Assembly: GCF_009363255.1 (NCBI RefSeq)
Contig: NZ_CP045321.1
Span: 1 to 64,000, forward strand
DNA length: 64,000 nt
Source: Roseivivax sp. THAF197b
Lineage (GTDB): Bacteria > Pseudomonadota > Alphaproteobacteria > Rhodobacterales > Rhodobacteraceae
Reading direction: 5' to 3'
Made by a program: the position numbers and the translations under genes. The notes under the pieces are model-generated. The model did no database searches. It saw nothing but the letters and a program-made list of their open reading frames with translations, and was not told where the DNA came from. Below, in pieces: positions 8,865 through 17,553 of this stretch; the stretch's first letter is position 1, and each line of letters starts with the position of its first letter.

Positions 8865-9458
8865 ATGGCTATTCTCAAGTTCTCTGCCTCCGCTGTTGCG
8901 GCGCAAATCGCGCATGCGCGCGCCTGCAAGACCTTCCTGCCCAACTGGAACGGGCCCGTGGACAGGCCCGCCCTGATCCTCATCGTCGGCAATGGTGTGC
9001 ATCTGCGCTCGAACGGCATCGATGGCACGACCACCCGTATCGTTACCACCGAGCAGGCCGATCCTTCCTTCGCCTTCGCCGACGGCATGAACCCGTTTCG
9101 GGACACCGACTGGATGGCGCAGCGCCGCATGGCGTTTCGTGATCTGACCGGCCAGTTCTACACCGACATCCTGGATGACGTGCAGGTGCTCATCGACCGG
9201 GGGCGAGGGGCCATCCGGCTCGTCACCGATGGCCACAGCATCCGCGTCTTCGTGCGCCGGGCCTCGGATTATCTCATCGGCGGAACCTACGAAGTGCCCT
9301 CGGGCCTCGGCGGCACCTTCCGGGTTATCCTCAAGGATGCCTGCGACACCTTCGCGATCGTGCAGAACTGCGGCAATTGCGAGGATTTCGACGCCATGCA
9401 GCCCTACCGCGTGCCGCTCGATGCCCTAATGGAACTCGATGACCGGAGGGTGGCGTGA
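8865..9458 (+). CDS. Hypothetical plasmid protein (197 aa)
   Basis: The ATG at 8865 has GGAAAG upstream. The product is soluble, mixed alpha/beta, with a Cys pair (NCGNCEDF) near residue 171. The stop codon TGA overlaps the ATG of the next gene by one base, so the two are translationally coupled. It belongs to the module running from ardC to the helicase gene. I recognise no characterised function. Confidence 0.75.
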   Translation: MAILKFSASAVAAQIAHARACKTFLPNWNGPVDRPALILIVGNGVHLRSNGIDGTTTRIVTTEQADPSFAFADGMNPFRDTDWMAQRRMAFRDLTGQFYTDILDDVQVLIDRGRGAIRLVTDGHSIRVFVRRASDYLIGGTYEVPSGLGGTFRVILKDACDTFAIVQNCGNCEDFDAMQPYRVPLDALMELDDRRVA

Positions 9459-10114
9459 TGGGTTGGCTTTTCTACACCGATCGCCGCGTTCAGACCTACG
9501 CGGATGAGAAAGCGGAAATCGCCAGGCTCTGCACCTCTCATGGCGACACGCGCAAAACTGAACTGGTCAAGGCCTGCAAGGTCGGCTCAACCTGGTATGC
9601 GGCGGCAAAGGTCACCAATCTCGACGGCACCCCTGTCGAAGACACGACCTATGTCACCGATGCGGATGGCTCCATCACTTTCGGGGCTGTCTTCCTCACC
9701 CGATACGATGACGGCTGCTGGGGCTACAAGGACATGGAGGAAAGTGCTGGCCCGAACGAATCTCGTGCTCCGCTTGGGCTGATCGAGCTTCTCTCCGACC
9801 TGAAAGACCCGGACAGCTACGCCCAGGACTGGCGTCAGCGCTGCCGGAATTGGGCTGCGATCCCGGACTACGAGGAAGGCGACAAGATCAGGCTCGCCAC
9901 GCCCGTGACGCTCACCGATGGCAGTACATGCCAGATCGTCACCGCGACGTACTACAAGCGGGGGCGGCAAAAACGCCGCTGCTACCGCATCGAGGAAACC
10001 GGTGGGCTCGTACGCCTGTCGAAGGCCTCGCTTGCGGGCTCGGAGCTGCTCAGCTCCGCAAAAGGCGAGGCCAGTCCTGTGCTGGCGGAGTTCCTGGCGG
10101 GGCAGGGTGGCTGA
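9458..10114 (+). CDS. Hypothetical plasmid protein (218 aa, DUF6927-like?)
   Basis: It begins MGWLFYTDRR at the ATG overlapping the previous stop; a GTG one codon earlier is possible. The N-terminal half (YADEKAEIARLC, STWYAAAKV, FGAVFLTRYDDGCWGYKDMEES) is a compact conserved part. The C-terminal part (about 150-190) has a basic stretch (YKRGRQKRRCYRIEE). I recall similar proteins under DUF6927 in Rhodobacteraceae, but I am not certain. No enzymatic motif is evident. Confidence 0.7.
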   Translation: MGWLFYTDRRVQTYADEKAEIARLCTSHGDTRKTELVKACKVGSTWYAAAKVTNLDGTPVEDTTYVTDADGSITFGAVFLTRYDDGCWGYKDMEESAGPNESRAPLGLIELLSDLKDPDSYAQDWRQRCRNWAAIPDYEEGDKIRLATPVTLTDGSTCQIVTATYYKRGRQKRRCYRIEETGGLVRLSKASLAGSELLSSAKGEASPVLAEFLAGQGG

Positions 10115-10164
10115 GTTTCCCGCTGAGACAACACCACGGGACCACGCGCGCACATACTGCCGAC

Positions 10165-10193
10165 TTGAATTCGTATCTCAAATGAGATACAAC
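10165..10193 (+). promoter_or_regulatory. Promoter and operator of the relBE-type pair
   Basis: TTGAAT (10165-10170) and TACAAC (10188-10193) are 17 bases apart. Between and over them lies the inverted repeat GTATCTCA-AA-TGAGATAC (10173-10190). Such an operator at the promoter fits autorepression by the antitoxin. Confidence 0.6.
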
Positions 10194-10218
10194 ACTTCCA
10201 TCAACTGGAGGACCATCC

Positions 10219-10518
10219 ATGCCTGCCCAAACATCCATGCTTCATGTCCGTGTTGACGATCAGCTGAAAGCACAGGCTTCGGACGCACTTGCGGGCGTCG
10301 GTCTGACGCTCTCCGACGCGGTGCGTATTCTTCTGACCCGCGTGGCCGCAGAAGGCGGCTTGCCTGCCGGATTGACCGCTGATCCGGATGCCTATGACGC
10401 CTGGTTCAGGGCGAAGGTACAGGAAGCGCTGGACGATCCAAGGCCCACAACGCCCCATGCCAAGGCGATGCAAGACGCCCAGGCATTGATTGACGGGAAG
10501 CGCCTTGCCAAATCTTGA
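10219..10518 (+). CDS. relB: RelB/DinJ-family antitoxin
   Basis: The 99-residue protein starts with a ribbon-helix-helix region (SMLHVRVDDQLKAQASDAL, then LTLSDAVRILLTRVA, residues 5-48) typical of RelB/DinJ antitoxins. The C-terminal part would wrap the toxin. The ATG has ACTGGAGG upstream. It overlaps the toxin gene by 29 bases, the usual antitoxin-first order. It should bind the inverted repeat just upstream and neutralise the RelE/ParE-type product. Confidence 0.88.
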   Translation: MPAQTSMLHVRVDDQLKAQASDALAGVGLTLSDAVRILLTRVAAEGGLPAGLTADPDAYDAWFRAKVQEALDDPRPTTPHAKAMQDAQALIDGKRLAKS

Positions 10519-10780
10519 ATGGAAAGCCACGGCCATAGCCGACTTGCTGGCAATCATTGACTACATCTCTGACGACAACCCGGATGCCGCCCAAGTTCTC
10601 AAAGACGAGATTGAACACAAGACGTCCCTCCTTCCAGAACGCCCTCAGATGTACCGCGCGGGCCGTGTGGACGGGACTAGGGAGATGGTTGTTCGGCCGA
10701 ACTACATCGTGGTTTATGCTGAAAGCCCTGAGATGGTGACCATTTTGCGCGTTCTTCATGCTGCGCAGCAGTGGCCATGA
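10490..10780 (+). CDS. relE: RelE/ParE-family toxin
   Basis: The 96-residue protein has the family pattern: LEWKATAIADLLAIIDYISDDNPDAA near the N-terminus, and the C-terminal beta strands YIVVYAESPEMVTILRVLHAAQQWP with the conserved Arg-His-Ala end. Such toxins cut ribosome-bound mRNA (RelE) or poison gyrase (ParE); the sequence alone does not decide. The start is uncertain: TTG at 10490 or TTG at 10505. It is the second gene of the pair and is followed by a strong terminator. Confidence 0.85.
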   Translation: MTGSALPNLEWKATAIADLLAIIDYISDDNPDAAQVLKDEIEHKTSLLPERPQMYRAGRVDGTREMVVRPNYIVVYAESPEMVTILRVLHAAQQWP

Positions 10781-10809
10781 TCGGGGTGCAGGCCCCCCGC
10801 TAAGAAATT

Positions 10810-10848
10810 GCCCGCTCTACGCCTTCAAAGTGTAGAGCGGGCTTTTTG
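10810..10848 (+). terminator. Rho-independent terminator after the toxin gene
   Basis: GCCCGCTCTAC and GTAGAGCGGGC form a perfect 11-base stem with a 10-base loop, followed by TTTTTG. It isolates the toxin-antitoxin operon from the helicase gene. Confidence 0.85.
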
Positions 10849-10887
10849 TCCTTTGGAACTCAGACCCTGATCCAAAGGAAAATCCCC

Positions 10888-13800
10888 ATGTCCAAACCCA
10901 GAACGGCCAACCCGGCTCTCGCAATCTCCGAAGCCGATCTCGCCTCTGCGCTAGCGCTTATCGGCACAGAGATCGACCACCAACCCCTGCGCAGCTCAGC
11001 GCTCGCGCGCGTCATGCGCGAGACGTTTCTTGGCAGCAATGCCGGCGGTGCCTGGGACTGGCGCATGGCATATGACCTGATGCAGGCCGCGGCTGTCCAG
11101 GTGCTGCTGCGTGGGAACGGCGTGGCAGGTGACATCGCCGCTGCAAAGCTGCTTGCCTCGCGGCTGCTGACGGAAACCCGCCGGTCAGAGCAGCAGATCC
11201 GGCTGCAGCAGTTTTCCACGCCGTTGTCTTTCGCGGCAATGGTCGTGCGGGCGGCAGCCGTTCGCAAGGGCGAGACTTTGCTGGAGCCCTCGGCTGGCAC
11301 CGGTGCCCTGGCTGCTTTCGCCGCCCGGGCCGGTGCCACGCTTCTGCTCAACGAGATCGACCCCTTTCGCCAGCGCCTCCTGCGCGCGGTTTTCGGCGGC
11401 GAGGTCACAGGCCATGACGGCGAGCATATCGATGATCTGCTGCAGAGGCCGGTTCTACCCGACGTCGTGGTGATGAATCCGCCCTTCGCCGCCTCGGTCG
11501 ATCGGTCGCGGGACAAGCACATCGCCGCCAAACATCTCATCGCGGCTGCAAAGCGTCTCGCGCCGGGTGGGCGCCTGGTGGCGATCATGCCGCCGGGGTT
11601 CACGCCCGAACGCGATGCCGCGCATTGGTCCCGCGCCTGCAGCCTCCTGACGCCGCGACTGGCGTTGACGATGCCGGGGCAGGTCTACCGCAAGCTCGGC
11701 ACAACTGTGGAAACCCAGCTCATGATCTTCGACAAGGTGCAGGAGGATTGCGAGATGATCCGCGCCGTTGTGTGCGATCTGGATGAAGCCCTTCCTTTTG
11801 TCGACGCCGTGGCCGCAACCCGGCCTGAGATGCACCCCGCCCAACGGGCAGCAGCGATCCCGCACATTCGGCCGACCGTTCCATCCTCTGCTCCGCGCAA
11901 GACCGCCGCTGCGCCTGTCGCCGCCTCCAAGCCTCGGGCCAATGCCGTTGTCCCGCTAACTTTCACGAGCTTTGATATCCCGCGCGACAACACGCCCATC
12001 TCGGACATCTATGCGCGCTACCGTCCGCAACGGATCGAGATCGCGGGTGCGCAGGAACATCCCACCCCGCTCGTCGAGAGCATCGCCATGGCCTCGGTTG
12101 CCCCGCCCATGCCCTCAAATACGGTTCGTGATGACTTGCGCCTGCCCGCACGGTTGGTCGAGGAGGGTCACCTCTCCGAGGCGCAGCTGGAAACCATCAT
12201 CATGGCGCATGACGCCCATGGGCGCGACCTGCCCGGTCGGTTTACCATCGATGACGACCAGACCAAGCTGACGCGCGCCGATGATGACCCGGATGCACGT
12301 GCCTATCGCCTTGGCTATTTCCTCGGCGACGGCACCGGTTGCGGCAAGGGGCGCGAATGCGCGGGGCTCATCCTTGTCAACTGGCTGGCCGGGCGCAGGA
12401 AGGCGATCTGGGTCTCCAAATCCGCCACGCTCATCGAGGACGCCATCCGCGACTGGACCGATCTCGGCGGCTCGCCCGCCGACATCCAGCCGGTCTCCAA
12501 ATGGAAACCGGACCAGTCCATCCCGATGGGCGACGGCATCCTATTTGTCACCTACGCCACGCTGCGGTCCGCGGGCAAATGCGGCACCACGCGACTGAGC
12601 CAGATCCTCGCCTGGATGGGCGAAGACTTTGAAGGCGTGCTGGCCTTTGATGAGGCCCATGCCATGCAGAACGCGGCCGGGTCCGAGCAGGGCAGGGGGG
12701 TCAAACCCTCCCAGCAGGGCCTTGCTGGCCTCCGGCTGCAACTGGCAGCACCCCGCGCTCGCGTCTTCTACATCTCGGCCACGGGTGCGACGAGCGTCCA
12801 CAACCTCGCCTATGCCGCGCGGCTGGGGCTCTGGGGGCAGGGCCCCGAATACCCCTTCCCAAGCCGCGAGAGCTTCGTTTCTGCGATGGAAGCCGGCGGC
12901 GTGGCTGCCATGGAGGTGGTCGCGCGCGATCTCAAGACGCTCGGGCTCTACACGGCGCGTGCCCTCAGTTTTGATGGGGTGGAGTATGACGTGCTCGAAC
13001 ACGCGCTGACCCCGGCCCAGATCGAGATCTACGACGCATACGCGGGTGCTTTTCGGATGATCCACCACAATCTCGAAGCGGCGCTGACTGCGACCGGCGT
13101 CAACGACGCCTCGGGGGAAACTAATGCGTCGGCCGCACGCGCCTCGGCCAAGTCCCGCTTCGAGAGCACGAAGCAGCGCTTCTTCAACCATCTCCTGATG
13201 GGCATGAAAGCCCCGACCATCATCCGTGCGATCAAGGACGACCTGGCGGCAGGCAATGCTTGCGTCATCCAGGTTGTCTCGACAGGCGAGAGCCTGCTGA
13301 AGCGTCGGCTTGAGGCGATGGACCCGGAGGATGAACTCGTCGAGGGTGCCTTGACGCCGCGCGACTATGTTCTGGGCTACCTCGAACAGGCCTTCCCGAT
13401 CCATGCGCAAAAGCTCGTGGAGATCGACGGCAATATGGTGGCGGAACCCTTGCGGGATGAGACCGGGGCGCTCGTTGTCTCGCGCGAGGCGCTCGCTTTG
13501 CGTGACGCGGCCATGATGGAATTGATGACGCTGGCGCCGATCCCCTCGGCGCTCGATCAGATCCTCTGGGCATTTGGCGATGAGGCCGTGGCAGAAGTCA
13601 CGGGGCGGTTCATCCGGCCACTCAAGGCCGAGGATGGCCATCTCTTCATCGAGAAGCGCAGCGCCAGCAGCAATTCGTCCGAGACCCAAGCCTTCATGGA
13701 CGGCGAAAAGGATATCCTGATCTTTTCTGACGCGGGCGGTACGGGCCGGTCCTACCATGCGGCGCAAACCGCGAAGAACCAGAAACGGCGGCGGCACTAT

Positions 13801-15150
13801 CTTCTGGAGCCCGGCTGGCGCGCGGATGCAGCCATCCAGGGGCTCGGCCGCACGCATCGCTCGGCCCAGGTCAGCGCACCGTTCTTTCGGGTCTGCACCT
13901 CCGATGTGCATGGCGAGAAACGTTTCACCTCGACGATCGCCAAACGCCTCGACCAGCTGGGGGCCCTGACCAAGGGCCAGCGCGAGACCGGCTCGCAAGG
14001 CATGTTCCGCGAGGAGGACAATCTCGAAAGCCCGATCGCGCGAGCGGCGCTGCGTGGGTATTTCGCCGATCTTGCCGCCGGGCGCGCCGAGGCGATGAGC
14101 TACGAGAGCTTCACCGACTGGACGGCCCTGCGGCTGATCGACAAGGACGGGGTGCTGCTCGAAGAGCTTCCCCCGATCCAGCGGTTTCTCAACCGGGTGC
14201 TTGCCCTTCCCATCCACATGCAGAACGCGCTCTTTGCCGAGTTCATGCGCCGGATTGCCGATCAGTCTGAGCGGGCGCGCGCGGCGGGCACGCTCGATCT
14301 CGGCGTGGAAACCCTACGTGGCGAAAAGATCGAGCAGGTCTCCACCGAGGATCTCTGGACCTGCCCGAAATCCGGCGCCGTGACGCGGATTATCGGACTT
14401 GAGGTGACGGACCCAGTGTATGTCCTGGTCGCCGAAGAGGCCATATCGCGCAATCCCGACAAGCTGCCGATGGTGAATCGCGCCTCCGGTCGCGCGGCGC
14501 TGATCTCGGCGCGGCCCATGCAGATGTATGACGAGGACATTGTCACGCTGATGCGCAAGGCGGTGCGGCCAAACGGGTCGAGCTATCTCGAAGAGGCACG
14601 GTTTGAGTCCTCGGCTTGGGAAGAGATCGACAGGCCCGAATTTGCGCAGATTTGGGAGGCCGAGGCTGCGTCCCTGCCAAAAACCACCACGACCAAGCTC
14701 TACCTGCTGACCGGGCTGCTGCTGCCGATCTGGAAGGACATTCCGACCACCAATGAGCGGATCTACCGTGTCACGCCAGACGGGGCGACGGCCATGATCG
14801 GGCGCACGTTGAGCGAAGAAGGGGCGGCCTCGCTGCGCGCCCGCTTCCTCGTCTCCAATCCGCAAACGCCACAGGAGATGTTGACCGCCGCCCTCGGCAC
14901 CACCGCACCTGTCGATCTGGGCCGGGGTCTGACCCTGACCCGTCGCCGGGTCGCAGGCGAGATGCGCCTTGAGTTGGGCGGTGCGGATCGGGGCATGATC
15001 GATGGCCTCAAGGCGCTCGGCTGCTTCACCGAGATCATCGCCTTCCAGTTGCGTGTGTTCCTGCCGCATGGGGACGGGATCGACACGGGAAGCATTCTGG
15101 CCCGGATCGTGGGGCAGCGAGTCGCCAAGGTGGCAGAACAAGCCGCCTGA
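10888..15150 (+). CDS. Strawberry-notch-type methyltransferase-helicase
   Basis: The 1420-residue protein is the largest here. Residues about 105-290 form a SAM-dependent methyltransferase-like domain, with EPSAGTGALAAFAA as the SAM loop and NPPF at 197-200. That motif is typical of N6-adenine or related amino methyltransferases. From about 440 follows a superfamily 2 helicase: GDGTGCGKG (480-488) as Walker A, DEAH at 588-591, and the C-terminal helicase part with FSDAGGTGRS and QGLGRTHRS. The order and the last domain match strawberry-notch-like proteins found on alphaproteobacterial plasmids and phages. It probably modifies or remodels incoming DNA; substrate and role are unknown. ATG 10888 is chosen (AAAGGAA upstream). 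Confidence 0.9.
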   Translation: MSKPRTANPALAISEADLASALALIGTEIDHQPLRSSALARVMRETFLGSNAGGAWDWRMAYDLMQAAAVQVLLRGNGVAGDIAAAKLLASRLLTETRRSEQQIRLQQFSTPLSFAAMVVRAAAVRKGETLLEPSAGTGALAAFAARAGATLLLNEIDPFRQRLLRAVFGGEVTGHDGEHIDDLLQRPVLPDVVVMNPPFAASVDRSRDKHIAAKHLIAAAKRLAPGGRLVAIMPPGFTPERDAAHWSRACSLLTPRLALTMPGQVYRKLGTTVETQLMIFDKVQEDCEMIRAVVCDLDEALPFVDAVAATRPEMHPAQRAAAIPHIRPTVPSSAPRKTAAAPVAASKPRANAVVPLTFTSFDIPRDNTPISDIYARYRPQRIEIAGAQEHPTPLVESIAMASVAPPMPSNTVRDDLRLPARLVEEGHLSEAQLETIIMAHDAHGRDLPGRFTIDDDQTKLTRADDDPDARAYRLGYFLGDGTGCGKGRECAGLILVNWLAGRRKAIWVSKSATLIEDAIRDWTDLGGSPADIQPVSKWKPDQSIPMGDGILFVTYATLRSAGKCGTTRLSQILAWMGEDFEGVLAFDEAHAMQNAAGSEQGRGVKPSQQGLAGLRLQLAAPRARVFYISATGATSVHNLAYAARLGLWGQGPEYPFPSRESFVSAMEAGGVAAMEVVARDLKTLGLYTARALSFDGVEYDVLEHALTPAQIEIYDAYAGAFRMIHHNLEAALTATGVNDASGETNASAARASAKSRFESTKQRFFNHLLMGMKAPTIIRAIKDDLAAGNACVIQVVSTGESLLKRRLEAMDPEDELVEGALTPRDYVLGYLEQAFPIHAQKLVEIDGNMVAEPLRDETGALVVSREALALRDAAMMELMTLAPIPSALDQILWAFGDEAVAEVTGRFIRPLKAEDGHLFIEKRSASSNSSETQAFMDGEKDILIFSDAGGTGRSYHAAQTAKNQKRRRHYLLEPGWRADAAIQGLGRTHRSAQVSAPFFRVCTSDVHGEKRFTSTIAKRLDQLGALTKGQRETGSQGMFREEDNLESPIARAALRGYFADLAAGRAEAMSYESFTDWTALRLIDKDGVLLEELPPIQRFLNRVLALPIHMQNALFAEFMRRIADQSERARAAGTLDLGVETLRGEKIEQVSTEDLWTCPKSGAVTRIIGLEVTDPVYVLVAEEAISRNPDKLPMVNRASGRAALISARPMQMYDEDIVTLMRKAVRPNGSSYLEEARFESSAWEEIDRPEFAQIWEAEAASLPKTTTTKLYLLTGLLLPIWKDIPTTNERIYRVTPDGATAMIGRTLSEEGAASLRARFLVSNPQTPQEMLTAALGTTAPVDLGRGLTLTRRRVAGEMRLELGGADRGMIDGLKALGCFTEIIAFQLRVFLPHGDGIDTGSILARIVGQRVAKVAEQAA

Positions 15151-15270
15151 AAAGTCAAAGCGAGCTTCCGGTCGGGCGGCGTGGATGGGATTTGGCCGAT
15201 CTGCGCTTTCCGGGCGCGCGCTGACCAATGCCAGGCCCGGCCCCCCAACTTCTGACAAGAGGACAGACCC

Positions 15271-15657
15271 ATGACCAATCCCCAGATCGACTATGCCGCA
15301 ATGGCGGCTCAGTGGCGTGCAGAGCGCGAAACCACCTTGAAGGCATCCAGAGTGGAGCTGCTCGCGCAACTACGTGCGCTTGGCATCAGCGAGGTCGCTG
15401 TCGAATACGAAGGCTATGGCGACTCCGGCAATGTCGAGGATGTGACGGTGCAGCCTGCAGAGGTCCAACTGCCGGAGCCGCTTGCCACAGAGGTTGGCGA
15501 CTTCGCCTGGTCGCTCGCCTATCACCATCACCCGGGGTTCGAAAACAACGAGGGCGGCTACGGCACGCTGACCTGGGACATCACCGCCGACAGTGTCACC
15601 TTGGATCATGCCGACCGCTATGTCGAATGCTCGCACAGCTATGACGAGGGGCTGTGA
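15271..15657 (+). CDS. DUF6878-like protein
   Basis: A 128-residue acidic protein with AGGACAG before the ATG. It has an N-terminal helix (AALKA-type, residues 10-40), then EVAVEYEGYGDSGNVEDV and a conserved C-terminal part, DFAWSLAYHHHPGFENNEGG...LTWD. I recall this pattern as DUF6878, a family seen on Rhodobacteraceae plasmids. The stop is one base before the ATG of the next gene, so they are probably cotranslated. No function is known to me. Confidence 0.75.
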   Translation: MTNPQIDYAAMAAQWRAERETTLKASRVELLAQLRALGISEVAVEYEGYGDSGNVEDVTVQPAEVQLPEPLATEVGDFAWSLAYHHHPGFENNEGGYGTLTWDITADSVTLDHADRYVECSHSYDEGL

Positions 15658-15658
15658 G

Positions 15659-16120
15659 ATGGCCCATCCGCTTCATCATGCCGAAAGCTCTGCCCGGAAA
15701 TTCGGCGGGGTGCCGTCCGACTATCAAGCCGTCCACGACTGGTTCGACGCTTCCAAAGAGCACCTCGCGCTCTTCACGCACAGAGCCATGCGTCACCATG
15801 CGCAAGGCCTTTTTGAGGCCGAACGGGTTTTTGGCCTGACACTGACCAATAGTGCGGGCCGCGACATCCCCGTGCGCTGGATCGGCGAGCAGCATATCCG
15901 TGAAGACTGCCAGGGCCGCATCCCGAGCATGGCGGACTGGCTGCGACGGATACAGCCTGAGCCATGGATGGCCAATGGCCACATCGACCGGCATTCCGGC
16001 GATGAGCCCTGCGGCGACCCAAGGGTTGCCTGGGCCTCCGAGGTCGCCGCCGGACGAACGGTTCTTGGCCTGAAAGATTGGATGGCGGCGCGCGCGACGC
16101 GGGCCACGCAAAGCGCCTGA
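15659..16120 (+). CDS. DUF6915-like protein
   Basis: The 153-residue protein opens MAHPLHHAESSARKFGG, a pattern I associate with DUF6915. Many His residues fall in the first 60 positions (HPLHH, HDWFD, THRAMRHHAQG), followed by a C-terminal basic end. The His-rich helices could bind metal or be part of a nuclease-like site, but this is inference. It follows the DUF6878-like gene with one base between them. Confidence 0.75.
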   Translation: MAHPLHHAESSARKFGGVPSDYQAVHDWFDASKEHLALFTHRAMRHHAQGLFEAERVFGLTLTNSAGRDIPVRWIGEQHIREDCQGRIPSMADWLRRIQPEPWMANGHIDRHSGDEPCGDPRVAWASEVAAGRTVLGLKDWMAARATRATQSA

Positions 16121-16155
16121 CAGCTCTCGGCCGTTTGCCAAACGAATACTGTATG

Positions 16156-16190
16156 GAAGCCCGGTTGGAAGATCGGGCTTCTTGCGTCGT
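16156..16190 (+). terminator. Hairpin between small plasmid genes
   Basis: GAAGCCCG and CGGGCTTC pair across a 10-base loop, followed by TTGCGTCGTTT. It resembles the other hairpins that separate genes of this module. Confidence 0.5.
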
Positions 16191-16220
16191 TTCCCCACCA
16201 TTCTTCTTGAGGAGGATCGC

Positions 16221-16523
16221 ATGACACTCAATGATATCAAGGCGGCCGTCGATGCGGGCCAGACCGTGCATTGGGCCAATACCGGCTACGTCGTCCACAA
16301 GGACCGGCTCGGTCAGTACCTCATCACCTATGTGCCGAATGGTAGCTGCATCGGTCTGACCGACCGGGGCGGGCACCGGTTGAACGGAAAAGAAACGGAG
16401 TTTTTCGTCGCGCAATCGAAGGACGCCGCAGAAAATCCGGGCAACCAATCAAGACCAGACGGGCAGGGGAGGGGCGTAGCACCCGGAGGCGCGGGGGCAT
16501 TCCCACTCGGACGGCAGCTTTGA
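16221..16523 (+). CDS. Small hypothetical plasmid protein (100 aa)
   Basis: The ATG at 16221 is preceded by GAGGAGGATC, a strong ribosome site. The first 75 residues (MTLNDIKAAVDAGQTVHWAN, GQYLITYVPNGSCIGLTDRGGHRLNGKETEFF in pieces) look like a compact beta-rich domain I have seen in other alphaproteobacterial plasmid genes. The Gly/Pro-rich tail after residue 75 looks like run-through into the GC-rich spacer, so a frameshift near the end is possible. Function unknown. Confidence 0.65.
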   Translation: MTLNDIKAAVDAGQTVHWANTGYVVHKDRLGQYLITYVPNGSCIGLTDRGGHRLNGKETEFFVAQSKDAAENPGNQSRPDGQGRGVAPGGAGAFPLGRQL

Positions 16524-16542
16524 CCCGTGGGCGGGGCTGAAA

Positions 16543-16556
16543 GGAAAGCAGGCTTT
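16543..16556 (+). repeat. Leader 14-mer GGAAAGCAGGCTTT, copy 2
   Basis: This is identical to bases 6213-6226. It lies about 90 bases before the tandem DUF736 gene, in the same orientation relative to the gene as copy 1. Confidence 0.45.
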
Positions 16557-16647
16557 CTGATTTGTGATCCCTCAAGGGGTCGAGAAAGCAATCCCGGATG
16601 CGTTGGCAAAAACGTCAGGCACCGGCCAATCCAAAAGGAACCATCCC

Positions 16648-17376
16648 ATGTTCGCAGGAACCCTCACCCGCAATGTCGAGACCGAAGCCGCCGAATACAC
16701 CGGCATGATCCATTCGACGCGCTTTGACATTGCCATCCAGCTCGAGGCACGGGCCAAGATGTCCGAACGCAGCCCGGATTTTGATGTAACCGCGGTCAAC
16801 AAGTCGGGCCGCAAGGTGCGCATCGGCACAGCCTGGAACGAGACCGGCAATACCAGCGGTAACCCCTACATCTCCATGCAGATCGATGTGGGCCTCGGCC
16901 CGTTCCGGGTCAACGCGGTGCAGACGAAAGAGGCGCGCGCGGCCCAGAGCGGCGAATTCGAGATCATCCCGTTGGTCTCGAACGGTCTGATGAAATCCGG
17001 CTCGATCTCGGGCGAGCTCACCGCCATGGACGCTGACAACGCCTTCACCGGCTACATCGCCAATATGATGTTCGATCTGGAGTTCATGCTGATCGAGAAC
17101 AGCTACAAGACCGAGGAGACCCACCCTGACTACCGCATCGAGGTCAGCTCGCCCCGGGGCACACCGATCCGCGTTGGCTCGGCGTGGATGGCCAAGAGCC
17201 GCCGCACGGGCAATGACTACCTGTCGCTGCTGATCAACACGCCCGATGGCGACCTGCGCGTCAACGCCGTGCAGAACGAAGAACAGCGCGGCGGGCAGAC
17301 CTTCTCGATCATCCCGTTCATCGACAGCGGTGAGCAGCCGCAGGACGCGGGCGCGGGGCTCTCGCTGGTCGCCTAA
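16648..17376 (+). CDS. Tandem DUF736 protein
   Basis: The 242-residue protein contains two DUF736-like repeats. The first (about 2-115) has TGMIHSTRFDIAIQL, SPDFDVTA, VRIGTAWNETG and NPYISMQID. The second (about 130-235) has YRIEVSS, IRVGSAWMAKSRRTGNDYLSLLI and LRVNAVQ. DUF736 proteins are small proteins near conjugation and antirestriction genes on alphaproteobacterial plasmids; their role is not established. The ATG follows AAAAGGAACC. The gene ends the first plus-strand module, before a clear terminator. Confidence 0.85.
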   Translation: MFAGTLTRNVETEAAEYTGMIHSTRFDIAIQLEARAKMSERSPDFDVTAVNKSGRKVRIGTAWNETGNTSGNPYISMQIDVGLGPFRVNAVQTKEARAAQSGEFEIIPLVSNGLMKSGSISGELTAMDADNAFTGYIANMMFDLEFMLIENSYKTEETHPDYRIEVSSPRGTPIRVGSAWMAKSRRTGNDYLSLLINTPDGDLRVNAVQNEEQRGGQTFSIIPFIDSGEQPQDAGAGLSLVA

Positions 17377-17405
17377 TCGGCGCGCAAGGTGAGACGATCT
17401 AAACT

Positions 17406-17441
17406 GAAAGGGGAGCCGTGGGATCACGGTTCCCCTTTTTG
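17406..17441 (+). terminator. Rho-independent terminator after the DUF736 gene
   Basis: AAAGGGGAGCCGTG and CACGGTTCCCCTTT form a long stem with a GGAT loop and one G-T mismatch pair, followed by TTGTTTTTTGG. It closes the establishment module. Confidence 0.85.
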
Positions 17442-17553
17442 TTTTTTGGACTGTGCGAAAGCGAATAGCTGCAACAAAAGAAGTGGACGGGTTGGAAGCT
17501 ATTGCGGTCGTCTATATTGTGCCTGACACGTCCAACTCAGCGTGCAAAATCGA

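Noticed and set aside
12541..14217. Minus-strand open frame of 558 codons
   Set aside because: Antisense to the helicase part of the 1420-residue protein, with no motif and shadow-like composition.
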